This document shows, piece by piece, positions 41,496 through 49,439 of a stretch of 64,000 bases of DNA. The stretch covers positions 1,550,001-1,614,000 of the forward strand of contig OZ245048.1 of assembly GCA_965224435.1 (NCBI GenBank). The letters are read 5' to 3'. Within the stretch, counting starts at the first letter, position 1. Each line of letters starts with the position of its first letter. Both the position numbers and the translations under genes were made by a program. The stretch comes from JAJRQY01 sp965224435 (GTDB lineage: Bacteria; Actinomycetota; Acidimicrobiia; Acidimicrobiales; SZUA-35). The notes under the pieces were generated by a model, which saw only the letters and a program-made list of their open reading frames with translations, ran no database searches and had not been told where the DNA came from.

Positions 41496-42491
41496 ATGTT
41501 AGATGACCGAAAAGCTGCAATCCTCCGGACCGTGGTCAAGGAGTACATCGAGACCGCGCTGCCGGTTGGTAGTGGCGCGGTCGCAGCGGCGACAACGATG
41601 AGTGTCTCCTCGGCAACTATTCGTAACGACATGGCGGCCTTGGAAAGCGAAGGGTTTCTTCACCAACCTCATACCAGTGCTGGCCGTGTGCCCACCGACT
41701 TGGGTTACCGTTACTTCGTTGACAATATGAGCGAGATTCAACTTCCGCAGACAGAGAACCTCAAGGTCGTCGACTTCTTCAAGCAGATGCGTGGAGAGTT
41801 GGAGCACCTCTTGAAGGACACGGCAGGTCTGCTGAGTAATCTGACGGACTATGCCGCGGTTGTCATCGATCACTCGACGGATTCTGCGACGGTTCGGTCT
41901 TTCCAGCTCGTTTCACTGGCCCCGACTGTGGCGCTCGGTGTTGTCGTCTTGTCCAACGGGGTCATTAGCAAGCACACCCTGCAGTTCGAAACCGACGTTT
42001 CCGAGCACGACATCGCTCTTGTTAGCCAGTCCGTTGCCGCATGCCTGGTGGGGCACACATTGGCTGAACCATCTGCGTTGCTGCTCTCAGGTGATCCGGA
42101 GTTGGATGGATTGGCGAAACGAGTTTTGGCCTCAGTGAGCGAGGCCACCGACGAACTTGACCATGTCTATGTCGACGGTGCCTCTCGAGTTGCCTCTTCG
42201 TTTGATGCAGTCGACTCCGTGCAGCGGGTGCTGACAATTCTTGAGCAACAACTGGTCGTGGTCAACGTCATGACCGACGTCCTTGATCGTGGCCTCCGAG
42301 TAGCCATCGGTTCAGAAACTGGTGTTGAGCCGTTGGAGGAGTGCAGCGTGGTTGTCGCTCCGTTCCAGGTTGATGGTGAAGAGGTCGGTTCCATTGGAGT
42401 CCTCGGCCCGACCCGAATGAATTATCCTCAGGCTATTGCTGCCGTCGCTGTTGTGAGCGGTCAGCTTGGTCGACGATTGAGCGAAGGTTAA
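41496..42491 (+). CDS. hrcA: Heat-inducible transcription repressor HrcA
   Basis: HrcA binds CIRCE operators and represses heat-shock genes until titrated away from GroEL. The 331-residue product has the N-terminal winged helix (ILRTVVKEYIETALPVGSGAVA, then SSATIRNDMAALESEGFLHQPHTSAGRVPTDLGYRYFVD, the family hallmark), a GAF-like core and the dimerisation insert. The first codon is ATG 41496, right after the operator-like site. dnaJ follows after eight bases. The actinobacterial hrcA-dnaJ arrangement without grpE and dnaK is reproduced. Confidence 0.96.
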   Translation: MLDDRKAAILRTVVKEYIETALPVGSGAVAAATTMSVSSATIRNDMAALESEGFLHQPHTSAGRVPTDLGYRYFVDNMSEIQLPQTENLKVVDFFKQMRGELEHLLKDTAGLLSNLTDYAAVVIDHSTDSATVRSFQLVSLAPTVALGVVVLSNGVISKHTLQFETDVSEHDIALVSQSVAACLVGHTLAEPSALLLSGDPELDGLAKRVLASVSEATDELDHVYVDGASRVASSFDAVDSVQRVLTILEQQLVVVNVMTDVLDRGLRVAIGSETGVEPLEECSVVVAPFQVDGEEVGSIGVLGPTRMNYPQAIAAVAVVSGQLGRRLSEG

Positions 42492-42499
42492 ATACACAC

Positions 42500-43618
42500 A
42501 TGGCCGATTTTTATGAGCTGCTGGGCGTTGATCGCGCCGCAACTCCTGAAGAAATCAAGAAGGCGTATCGCAAACTTGCTCGCCAAAACCATCCAGATGC
42601 CAACCCGGATGACCCGGCGGCAGAGGCCCGATTCAAAGAAGTTGCCGAGGCCTATGAGGTGCTCAGCGACAGCGAGAAGAAGGCCAACTATGACCGCTTC
42701 GGCTCAGCGGGAGGGCCCCAAGGATTCGGCGGCGGAGGTTCGAACTTCGGCGGCGGGGGCGGTCTTGGTGACCTGTTCGATGCGTTCTTTACTCAGAGCG
42801 GCTTTGGCCAGAGTGGGCCAGGAGTCTCCAAGCAAGGCAGTGACTTGCAGTATGTCGCAGAACTTGACCTTGAAGAGACCGTTAGCGGCGTAGCCAAGGA
42901 CATTTCGGTTCGGACGGCAGTTTCGTGCGACACCTGTGAAGCCACCGGTGCGGCCGATGGTTCGGAATCCCTGACCTGTGGCGAGTGCAATGGTCACGGT
43001 CAGGTCCGTCAGGTCCGTCAATCAATTCTTGGTCAAATGGTGACGACCGCCGTGTGTCCGACGTGCAACGGTGAGGGCGAGATCATCACCTCACCCTGTA
43101 GCGAGTGTGCTGGTGAGGGCCGAAAGATTGACGAGCAGACCTACACCGTTGATGTTCCTGCCGGCGTGTCCCATGGCTCAACCTTGCGTCTGACCGGCCG
43201 AGGAGCCGTAGGCCCCCGAGGTGGAGCCGCCGGTGATCTCTATGTCGAGATCCAGGTGCGACCTCACGCCGTCTTTGTGCGTGATGGCGACACCCTTCTG
43301 GCTGAGCTTCATGTCGCCATGACCCAGGCAACCCTTGGCGCCTTGATTGACTTCGACACAATTGACGGAACTGTCGAGGTTGACATTCCGGCCGGTTCCC
43401 AAGCGGGCAAGGTTTTCGTCATTCGCGGTTCGGGTGTTCCACGACTCCGTGGCCGAGGTCGTGGCGACCTGAGGCTGACCCTGGTCGTTGACACCCCAAC
43501 CAAGCTCAGTGAGGAGGAGGAGGCGCTGTTCCGACAGCTGGCGGAACAACGAGGCGAAGAGGTGAAGGAGCACGGAGAAGGTGGCCTCTTCTCCAAAATC
43601 AAGTCGGCCTTTCACTAG
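42500..43618 (+). CDS. dnaJ: Chaperone DnaJ
   Basis: DnaJ is the Hsp40 co-chaperone that delivers clients to DnaK and stimulates its ATPase. The 372 residues have the J domain with HPD at 31-33, a Gly/Phe-rich linker (about 70-100), four zinc-binding CxxCxGxG-type repeats (CDTCEATG, CGECNGHG, CPTCNGEG, CSECAGEG; about 145-215), and the two C-terminal client-binding barrels. A small 9-bp duplication (QVRQVRQ) lies between the second and third zinc repeats. It is most likely controlled with hrcA. This is the second-type actinobacterial dnaJ paired with hrcA rather than dnaK. Confidence 0.97.
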   Translation: MADFYELLGVDRAATPEEIKKAYRKLARQNHPDANPDDPAAEARFKEVAEAYEVLSDSEKKANYDRFGSAGGPQGFGGGGSNFGGGGGLGDLFDAFFTQSGFGQSGPGVSKQGSDLQYVAELDLEETVSGVAKDISVRTAVSCDTCEATGAADGSESLTCGECNGHGQVRQVRQSILGQMVTTAVCPTCNGEGEIITSPCSECAGEGRKIDEQTYTVDVPAGVSHGSTLRLTGRGAVGPRGGAAGDLYVEIQVRPHAVFVRDGDTLLAELHVAMTQATLGALIDFDTIDGTVEVDIPAGSQAGKVFVIRGSGVPRLRGRGRGDLRLTLVVDTPTKLSEEEEALFRQLAEQRGEEVKEHGEGGLFSKIKSAFH

Positions 43619-43678
43619 CGAAGTGCCGAGTCGAACGAGCCAGATCCTTCGCTGGAATCCCCAATCTTCAGGACAGCA

Positions 43679-44404
43679 ATGCCACTAGCTGATCGCCGGG
43701 CAACCCCGTTGGCTTTCGTCGAAAGTCTTGAATCGGCGGTCTTGAGTGACGACGATGCTCACCATTTTCGAGCCTCGCTACGCCTCGACGCGGGGGCCTC
43801 GATCGTGGTGTCAGATGGAGCTGGGCGATATCGCTTCGCCAAACTTGGTCCATCGTCAGAAGGTTCCTCGGCTGGGTCCGTCGCTCTCATCATCGAATCG
43901 GAGATTCTGGTCGAGCCGGAGCCCACGCCGTCGATCGCCATTGGCTTCGCCCCAGTCAAAGCTCAGAAACCGGAGTGGATGGTGCAGAAGCTCACCGAGC
44001 TTGGGGTGGACATTATCCAGCCGTTAGTGACCGAGCGATCCGTTGTTCGCTGGGACAAGAAGAAACGGGTTGCCCTCGAAACGAGGCTGACTGTTGCCGC
44101 TCGTGAGGCGGCCATGCAGAGTCGTCGGGTCTGGTTGCCAACTATTGAGGAACCGCGAGGAATCGCTCAAGCAATCGCTCACTTTGCTGGCCTCGGACGC
44201 CAGACGGTGCTTGCTGATCCAGCGGGATCTGGAATCAGGGACCCGTCGCCTTTGCTGTTGATTGGTCCTGAAGGTGGCTGGTCTGTTAGCGAGTCTGAGA
44301 TGGCGAATCACGTTCGGCTGCCCGGAAATATACTGAGAGCAGAAACAGCGGTTATTGCCGCCGGTTCGGTGTTGAACGGTCTGCGGAGTGGGTTATTGCG
44401 GTAA
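43679..44404 (+). CDS. rsmE: 16S rRNA m3U1498 methyltransferase RsmE
   Basis: RsmE methylates U1498 of 16S rRNA and is a SPOUT-class enzyme. The 241 residues carry an N-terminal PUA-like part (DDAHHFRASLRLDAGASIVVSDG), then the knotted SPOUT domain with AQKPEWMVQKLTELGVDIIQPLVTERSV, IGPEGGWSVSE and LRAETAVIAAGSVLN. This is the exact family pattern. AGGA precedes the ATG at 43679 by about five bases. The dnaJ-rsmE order is standard. The 288 bases to the next gene hold a promoter for the bldD-like gene. Confidence 0.96.
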   Translation: MPLADRRATPLAFVESLESAVLSDDDAHHFRASLRLDAGASIVVSDGAGRYRFAKLGPSSEGSSAGSVALIIESEILVEPEPTPSIAIGFAPVKAQKPEWMVQKLTELGVDIIQPLVTERSVVRWDKKKRVALETRLTVAAREAAMQSRRVWLPTIEEPRGIAQAIAHFAGLGRQTVLADPAGSGIRDPSPLLLIGPEGGWSVSESEMANHVRLPGNILRAETAVIAAGSVLNGLRSGLLR

Positions 44405-44494
44405 AAGCCACTCATTCTTTTGGCCCAATTTCGCCTTCGCCAATTGCCGCCATTGTCTGCTTTTGCCACTGTTTTGCTGTCAGAAGCGTCGGTC

Positions 44495-44510
44495 TAGGTC
44501 AGTGGACCTA
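44495..44510. repeat. Short inverted repeat between rsmE and bldD
   Basis: TAGGTC-AGTG-GACCTA is a perfect 6-4-6 inverted repeat in the 288-base gene-free region 44405-44692. No T tract follows, so it is more likely a protein site than a terminator. Apart from it and the bldD promoter nothing else stands out there. Confidence 0.4.
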
Positions 44511-44553
44511 CGCCGATGCACACCTTCTGGGTGACAATGAACACCAAGGGTGG

Positions 44554-44582
44554 TTGAACCAGCGCTGAGTGGCGATTAGCTT
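44554..44582 (+). promoter_or_regulatory. Promoter of bldD-like gene
   Basis: TTGAAC (44554-44559), 17 bases and TAGCTT (44577-44582) form a good promoter. It would leave a leader of about 100 bases, in contrast to the leaderless neighbours, and the start codon has a clear AGGAG. Confidence 0.5.
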
Positions 44583-44692
44583 AGAGCTACGTGTGTGGTC
44601 CAGCCAGCATCGACAAGTCAGCATCGAACAGTCGATGTGGACGAGCCGGTACTGTATGTACTGCACAACCATGGCCAAGGACCAGGAGAACG

Positions 44693-45214
44693 ATGGCTGA
44701 GGACGATTTCAACGAGGCAGCGTCAGAGTACGGCCGACGAGTCGGCGAACGCCTGCGCGCTATCCGGCGCCAGAAACGGTTCTCCTTGCAGGACGTCGAG
44801 ATGTCGTCGAGCCAGGAGTTCAAGGCGTCGGTGCTTGGAGCCTACGAGCGGGGCGAACGGGCGATCTCGGTCCCTCGCCTCGAACGACTGGCAACGTTCT
44901 ACAGCGTTCCCGTCGATCAGCTTCTCCCTCGGGCAACGACCGTTGGAGTAACTCCCGGCGCCATCGACCTGACCGGTAAGGCCGGGGTTACTCTTGACCT
45001 CACCCAGCTTGAGGCGGTGCCTGGGCCTGAAGGTGAAATGCTTGCCCGCTACCTGAGCATGATCCAGGTTCAGCGACAAGACTTCAACGGCCGGGTACTG
45101 ACGGTGCGACAAGATGATTTGCGAGCAGTCGCCTGCATCCTTGGTGTGGACTTCCCTCATGCAATTGATCGACTGGCAGACCTCGGACTCGCTCCTATTC
45201 CAAGAGTCGGCTAG
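44693..45214 (+). CDS. bldD: BldD-like c-di-GMP-responsive transcription regulator
   Basis: BldD represses developmental genes in Streptomyces as a dimer held together by c-di-GMP. The 173-residue protein has an N-terminal XRE-type helix-turn-helix (about 13-78: GERLRAIRRQKRFSLQDVE, then LGAYERGERAISVPRLERLATFYSVPVDQLLP). A C-terminal domain contains R128-Q-D130, an eight-residue gap, and R139-Q-D-D142. This is exactly the BldD c-di-GMP signature RxD-x8-RxxD. The ATG at 44693 has AGGAG five bases upstream; an upstream in-frame start would add 34 unrelated residues. The TAG stop shares CTAG with the convergent pseudokinase gene. In a non-sporulating lineage it probably controls growth-state genes. 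Confidence 0.88.
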   Translation: MAEDDFNEAASEYGRRVGERLRAIRRQKRFSLQDVEMSSSQEFKASVLGAYERGERAISVPRLERLATFYSVPVDQLLPRATTVGVTPGAIDLTGKAGVTLDLTQLEAVPGPEGEMLARYLSMIQVQRQDFNGRVLTVRQDDLRAVACILGVDFPHAIDRLADLGLAPIPRVG

Positions 45215-46329
45215 CTCGGCAAGGCCAGTTGGATCTGGCCAGCTGGACCAGCGACCCAAACGGATTGGCAGTCGGCATCCAACCGAAGGGTTGTTCCGCC
45301 AGGCACCACGGCTAACGGAACAGCGTCGGAGACTGGACTAGCGAAGAACCAGACGTGGTCGGTCTTGGCGCTCAGGTACACCACTCCTTCATTGACCGCG
45401 TCGCTCTTGCAAGCCTGCTCCAGGCCAAGAGCGACATCGTCACCGTCCCCCGTGTCGCTCGTGCTGGCTATCCGGTAGAGATCAGTGTTGATGACGACCT
45501 CTGGACCGTGAGCATTTGCGTCGTGCTCGGTCGGTGCTGACTGGTTGATCCACAGTCCAATCATGGCCAGAGTTGCGAGTAGCGCTCCCGCGAGCAGGCC
45601 TCGAGTTGCCAAGGGATGGGACCTGGCACTGTCAGCTCCGCTTTGGTAGTCTGACTCCAGATTTGTTGATGTTGTTGTTCGGTCCTCGGCGAAGCGCGAC
45701 CGGTCGATCTTTGCCGTCAGTCTGGCTAGTTCTCGAGCCGCACGGCGAGCGGAATAGCCTTCCTGTGAAGCTAGCAAGTGCTGTAGCAGGTGATTCCAAT
45801 CCTGCTCAAAGGGGACGTCCACTCCAGTTTCCGCCCACCGTTTAAGTAGGGCCTGCACGCATACCCCAAAATCAAGGAGATCCTTTGTTGGGTCAGATGC
45901 TGATCCGGATGGACTGCAAAGTACCAGGCGGCCATTGGCGACAATGAGATGATCCAGCGTCAACTGGCCATGTACGAGATCTCGATCGTGAAGGTCAGCC
46001 AGGGTGATGGCGAGATCTGTCAATAGGGGAGCCGCTAGGACAGGTACCGGATTTTCCGTTCGCATGGTGGTGCCACCTGCATGCAGGGTTCGCAAGATGA
46101 CTGGATCCTTTGTGGTGCTGAGCAGGCGCACCACACCACGATGGCGAGCCTTGGCTAGCCAGGTTGCTTCGGCTCTGCGGTCAGATCGGTCACCGCTGAG
46201 GGAGGTCTTCACCACAGCAACACGGTCGTCGCTCATTGTTTCAAGGGTTACTCGGGTGGCCACGTCGACTCCGGGGGTGCAGTTTGCTAGCAGGGCTATG
46301 AGTGGGCCTTGCGCCCATCGAGAATACAA
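45211..46329 (-). CDS. Membrane-anchored protein kinase-like (pseudokinase) protein
   Basis: This 372-residue protein has a divergent Ser/Thr-kinase fold (about residues 10-215), a basic linker, one membrane helix (about 240-262) and an extracellular domain of about 105 residues. The VAVVK lysine and an alpha-C glutamate (RRAEATWL) are seen, but the catalytic loop reads VHGQLTLDHL instead of HRDLKPxN, and no DFG is recognisable. It is therefore probably a pseudokinase. TTG 46329 is preferred as start because TATTAT lies six bases before it and the N-lobe strand GPLIALLANC is then kept. GTG 46263 is an alternative. Function unknown. It could be a scaffold or signal sensor. Confidence 0.65.
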   Translation of the reverse strand: MYSRWAQGPLIALLANCTPGVDVATRVTLETMSDDRVAVVKTSLSGDRSDRRAEATWLAKARHRGVVRLLSTTKDPVILRTLHAGGTTMRTENPVPVLAAPLLTDLAITLADLHDRDLVHGQLTLDHLIVANGRLVLCSPSGSASDPTKDLLDFGVCVQALLKRWAETGVDVPFEQDWNHLLQHLLASQEGYSARRAARELARLTAKIDRSRFAEDRTTTSTNLESDYQSGADSARSHPLATRGLLAGALLATLAMIGLWINQSAPTEHDANAHGPEVVINTDLYRIASTSDTGDGDDVALGLEQACKSDAVNEGVVYLSAKTDHVWFFASPVSDAVPLAVVPGGTTLRLDADCQSVWVAGPAGQIQLALPS

Positions 46330-46335
46330 TAGATG

Positions 46336-46341
46336 ATAATA
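46336..46341 (-). promoter_or_regulatory. -10 box (TATTAT) of pseudokinase gene
   Basis: On the minus strand TATTAT lies six bases before TTG 46329, within an unusually AT-rich 50-base stretch between the divergent pseudokinase and phoH genes. Confidence 0.45.
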
Positions 46342-46403
46342 GTATATAAACGTATATGACACAACTGTGACGTAACTGACTGGTGAGGCCTGATCGGCGG
46401 GAG

Positions 46404-46409
46404 TATCCT
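46404..46409 (+). promoter_or_regulatory. -10 box (TATCCT) of phoH operon
   Basis: TATCCT ends ten bases before the phoH ATG at 46420 and no Shine-Dalgarno lies between. Confidence 0.45.
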
Positions 46410-46419
46410 CGCCAAACTC

Positions 46420-47487
46420 ATGTCGCACTCTCTTGAAACCGAATCAGCCAGCACGACCGAACACAATTCGACCCAGGCGGCACCGGCCAATACGACAACG
46501 CCTACCTTCACCGTGACTCCGGACCAGGGCTCTGCTCTGAGTAAGAAGATCGAAATTCAGGTTCCGGACAACTCCCTGATGCTTGATCTGCTGGGTGAGC
46601 GTGATGAATTCTTGCGGGTGATCGAAGACAATATCGAGTCCAAAATTCTGGCTCGAGGTAATCAGATCACGATCGAAGGTCGGGAGGCTTCTCAGACTGC
46701 CCAAGTGATCCGGGAACTGATCCTGATCCTGCAGAAGGGGCAACATCTTGAAGCTGTCATGGTTGAACGAGCCATCACGATGGTCAGGGAAAACCATTCA
46801 CCATCGGTTGTTCTGACTGATCGGGTGGTCACGACCTATCGGGGCAAGCCGGTGCGGCCCAAGACAGCGGGCCAGAAACGCTATATCGACGCCATTCGCA
46901 AGAATATGGTGACGTTTGGAATTGGTCCTGCCGGAACTGGCAAGAGCTGGCTCGCTGTGGCCTGTGCGGTTCAGGCCCTCCAAGCGAAAGAGGTGGAACG
47001 AATTCTTCTCACTCGTCCAGCAGTCGAGGCTGGGGAGAGGCTCGGCTACCTGCCCGGTGACCTGATGTCCAAGGTCGATCCGTACCTGCGCCCGCTCTAT
47101 GACGCCTTGCAAGACATGGTTGGTGCCGAAGGTCTGGCCAAGATGTTGGAGAAGAATACGGTCGAAGTTGCTCCGCTGGCCTTCATGCGGGGCCGCACCT
47201 TGAACGACAGCTTCATCATTCTGGATGAAGCCCAGAACACCACACCCGAACAGATGAAAATGTTCTTGACCCGAATCGGGTTCAACTCCAAGGTCGTCGT
47301 GACCGGCGACGTCACGCAGGTCGATATCTCCGGTGGCCGCAGTGGCTTGATCGGAACCCAGCGGATTCTGTCGGGAGTGAAAGGAATGGGGTTCGTCACT
47401 CTCGGTTCAAAGGACGTCGTTCGGCATCGAATCGTCCAAGACATCGTCGATGCCTACGAGCTCCACGAGTCGAAGCAGACTCGGTGA
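46420..47487 (+). CDS. phoH: PhoH-like ATPase
   Basis: PhoH-like proteins are predicted RNA-associated ATPases or helicases, linked by genome context to YbeY and ribosome quality control. The 355 residues have a disordered Ser/Thr-rich N terminus (1-40), a KH-like RNA-binding region (about 60-130), and the PhoH ATPase domain with Walker A GPAGTGKSW at 169-177, TRPAVEAGERLGYLPGDL, and Walker B-type DSFIILDEAQNTTPEQMKMFLTR. It heads a coupled run phoH-ybeY-CNNM-era, overlapping ybeY by four bases. Confidence 0.95.
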   Translation: MSHSLETESASTTEHNSTQAAPANTTTPTFTVTPDQGSALSKKIEIQVPDNSLMLDLLGERDEFLRVIEDNIESKILARGNQITIEGREASQTAQVIRELILILQKGQHLEAVMVERAITMVRENHSPSVVLTDRVVTTYRGKPVRPKTAGQKRYIDAIRKNMVTFGIGPAGTGKSWLAVACAVQALQAKEVERILLTRPAVEAGERLGYLPGDLMSKVDPYLRPLYDALQDMVGAEGLAKMLEKNTVEVAPLAFMRGRTLNDSFIILDEAQNTTPEQMKMFLTRIGFNSKVVVTGDVTQVDISGGRSGLIGTQRILSGVKGMGFVTLGSKDVVRHRIVQDIVDAYELHESKQTR

Positions 47488-48059
47488 CATCCAGCACGGT
47501 TCAGCCATGTGTTTCTGCTGAAGGGATTGAGGTTTGCGGTACGGATAATCGTCAAGTCGCTGGCGCGAGGAGCACTTCAGCTGAGAGCGCTTCGGTTGAG
47601 AGCGGGTCCGCCGTTGATGCTCCAGATTACCTGAGATCCTGTTGTGACATTGCCCTTCGAACCTTGCTTGATCGGGAAGTCACTCGAGGGTCCCTGGACA
47701 TCTTCTTTGTTGACTTGGACGAAATGGCCAGCTTGAACGAGCAGTACATGGGTCAGTCCGGTCCTACCGATGTCTTGTCATTTCCTCTTGATGCACCGGG
47801 ATCTGGCGACGGTGCACCGGACACAGACATTCCCCTACATCTGGGTGACCTGGTGATCTGTCCTGCCATCGCACGGGCGCAGGCCGACGATCACACGGGG
47901 TCAGAAGAGGTGGAGTTTGCCTTGCTAACAATTCATGGTGTCCTGCATATTCTGGGACACGATCATGCGAATGTCGAAGAAGCTAGAGTGATGCACCACC
48001 ATGAACGAGAGTTACTGACATCCCTTGGCTATGCGCATCCCATTCCCGCTGGCTCATGA
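47484..48059 (+). CDS. ybeY: Endoribonuclease YbeY with N-terminal extension
   Basis: YbeY is a metal-dependent RNase needed for 16S rRNA 3' maturation and 70S quality control. The metal site H151xxxH155xxGHDH161 is intact and the family segment MGQSGPTDVLSFP is present. At 191 residues the protein is about 40 longer than usual. The first 45 residues are Ser/Ala/Glu-rich, contain a 15-bp near-duplication (TSAESASVES), and have no family similarity. No better internal start is evident, since the GTG at 47484 overlaps the phoH stop (GTGA). Confidence 0.93.
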   Translation: MTSSTVQPCVSAEGIEVCGTDNRQVAGARSTSAESASVESGSAVDAPDYLRSCCDIALRTLLDREVTRGSLDIFFVDLDEMASLNEQYMGQSGPTDVLSFPLDAPGSGDGAPDTDIPLHLGDLVICPAIARAQADDHTGSEEVEFALLTIHGVLHILGHDHANVEEARVMHHHERELLTSLGYAHPIPAGS

Positions 48060-48146
48060 CGGGGCACCTCTCGACTCGGCAACTCACGACACGATCGTTC
48101 CTGGCGTGACGGCCGACGCCTCACCAGGCTCCAGACAGATCCGCCG

Positions 48147-49439
48147 ATGAGTTTCGCAGGCCTGGTCGGGGTGGCCGTCGTGGTTCTGCTTCTCGGCCTT
48201 GCCTTTGTCTTGGTCGCGGCGGAGAGTGCCTTGAGCACAACCAGCATCGTGCGCGTCGGCAGCATGGAAGACGAACCCGAGCGACGACGGAACCGGGTGA
48301 TTGATCTTCTTGAGAAGCCGGAGAACATACTCAACCCCTTGCGCCTGGTAATCGTGCTACTTCATTTGGTTGAGGCCTCGGTGGTCACGCTCTTGGCCGC
48401 TGAACATCTCAACGCTGGTGGGGTGGCCCTGGTGCTGATCGTCAATGTCTGCCTGGTGTTCGTGCTGGCCGAGGCTGTTCCTCGGACTCTTGGGATTCTG
48501 CATGCCGATCGGGCGTCACTGACCCTTGCACGCCCGGTCGCAATCCTGGTTGGGTTCGGCCCGGTGAGGCTGCTGGCTCGACTCCTCATTGGCCTTGCAA
48601 ACATCATCGTTCCCGGTGAGGGAATCCGATCAGGGCCGTTCGCCTTGCCAGCTGAACTGATTGCTCTCGCCGATGCCGCCTTTGAGGACCACGTCTTAGA
48701 GGAGAGCGAGCGTGATTTGATCGAGTCCGTCATCGAGTTTGGCGAGACCATCGTGCGTGAGGTCATGATCCCCCGAACCGACATGACCACGATCGAGTCG
48801 AATCTCAGCGTTGAAGATGCTCTCGAAGTGACCTCTCGAGTTGGCTTCTCGCGAATCCCTGTCACCGGTGAGAACATCGACGACATTATTGGCCTGGCCT
48901 ACGTCAAAGATCTCATTCGAGCCGAACTGGGTGATCAGAAGGGCGGCGTTGTTGGCGAGATGCTTCGGCCGCCTCACTTTGTGCCCGAAACCAAGAAGGT
49001 TGCGCCGCTCCTGCGAGAAATGCAACGAGACAGTTTCCATATGGCTGTCGTCGTCGATGAATACGGTGGGATAGCAGGACTGGTGACGCTGGAGGACTTG
49101 GTCGAAGAAATCGTGGGTGAAATCGTCGACGAGTATGACGTAGAAGAACCCCTGGTTCAGCGTTTGCCGGACGGCACACTTGGGGTCGACGGTCGGATGC
49201 TGATCGACGAACTCAATGACCTTGCTGGGCTGTCGCTGCCCGAAGGCGATTGGGACACCGTAGGCGGGCTGGTCTTTGACCGATTTGGCCGAGTGCCGCG
49301 TGAAGGTGAGACTTGTGACTGTGATGGATATGTTTTGCGGGTTGAGCGGGTGAAGGGTCGTCGAATTACCCGAGTGCGGGTCTTGCAGCCGGGTGAGGCT
49401 GAGAAGACCCAGACCACAACGGAACGAGTTGATCAATGA
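48147..49439 (+). CDS. CNNM/CorC-type transporter (hemolysin C-like)
   Basis: This 430-residue protein has the CNNM architecture: an N-terminal DUF21 membrane domain (about 1-160, four hydrophobic segments), a CBS pair (MIPRTDMTTIESNLSVEDALEV through GIAGLVTLEDLVEEIVGEIVDEYD) and a C-terminal CorC/HlyC domain (about 345-425). Such proteins export magnesium or cobalt, or regulate ion balance. The name hemolysin is historical. The position between ybeY and era is conserved in actinobacteria. It overlaps era by four bases. Confidence 0.92.
   Translation: MSFAGLVGVAVVVLLLGLAFVLVAAESALSTTSIVRVGSMEDEPERRRNRVIDLLEKPENILNPLRLVIVLLHLVEASVVTLLAAEHLNAGGVALVLIVNVCLVFVLAEAVPRTLGILHADRASLTLARPVAILVGFGPVRLLARLLIGLANIIVPGEGIRSGPFALPAELIALADAAFEDHVLEESERDLIESVIEFGETIVREVMIPRTDMTTIESNLSVEDALEVTSRVGFSRIPVTGENIDDIIGLAYVKDLIRAELGDQKGGVVGEMLRPPHFVPETKKVAPLLREMQRDSFHMAVVVDEYGGIAGLVTLEDLVEEIVGEIVDEYDVEEPLVQRLPDGTLGVDGRMLIDELNDLAGLSLPEGDWDTVGGLVFDRFGRVPREGETCDCDGYVLRVERVKGRRITRVRVLQPGEAEKTQTTTERVDQ

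Noticed and set aside
44591..44692. Earlier start for the BldD-like gene
   Set aside because: The added 34 residues have no similarity to BldD, and ATG 44693 has a good AGGAG at five bases.
46330..46428. Pseudokinase reading frame extended to GTG 46428
   Set aside because: It would translate the AT-rich promoter stretch and overlap the phoH start. TTG 46329 follows a TANNNT box.
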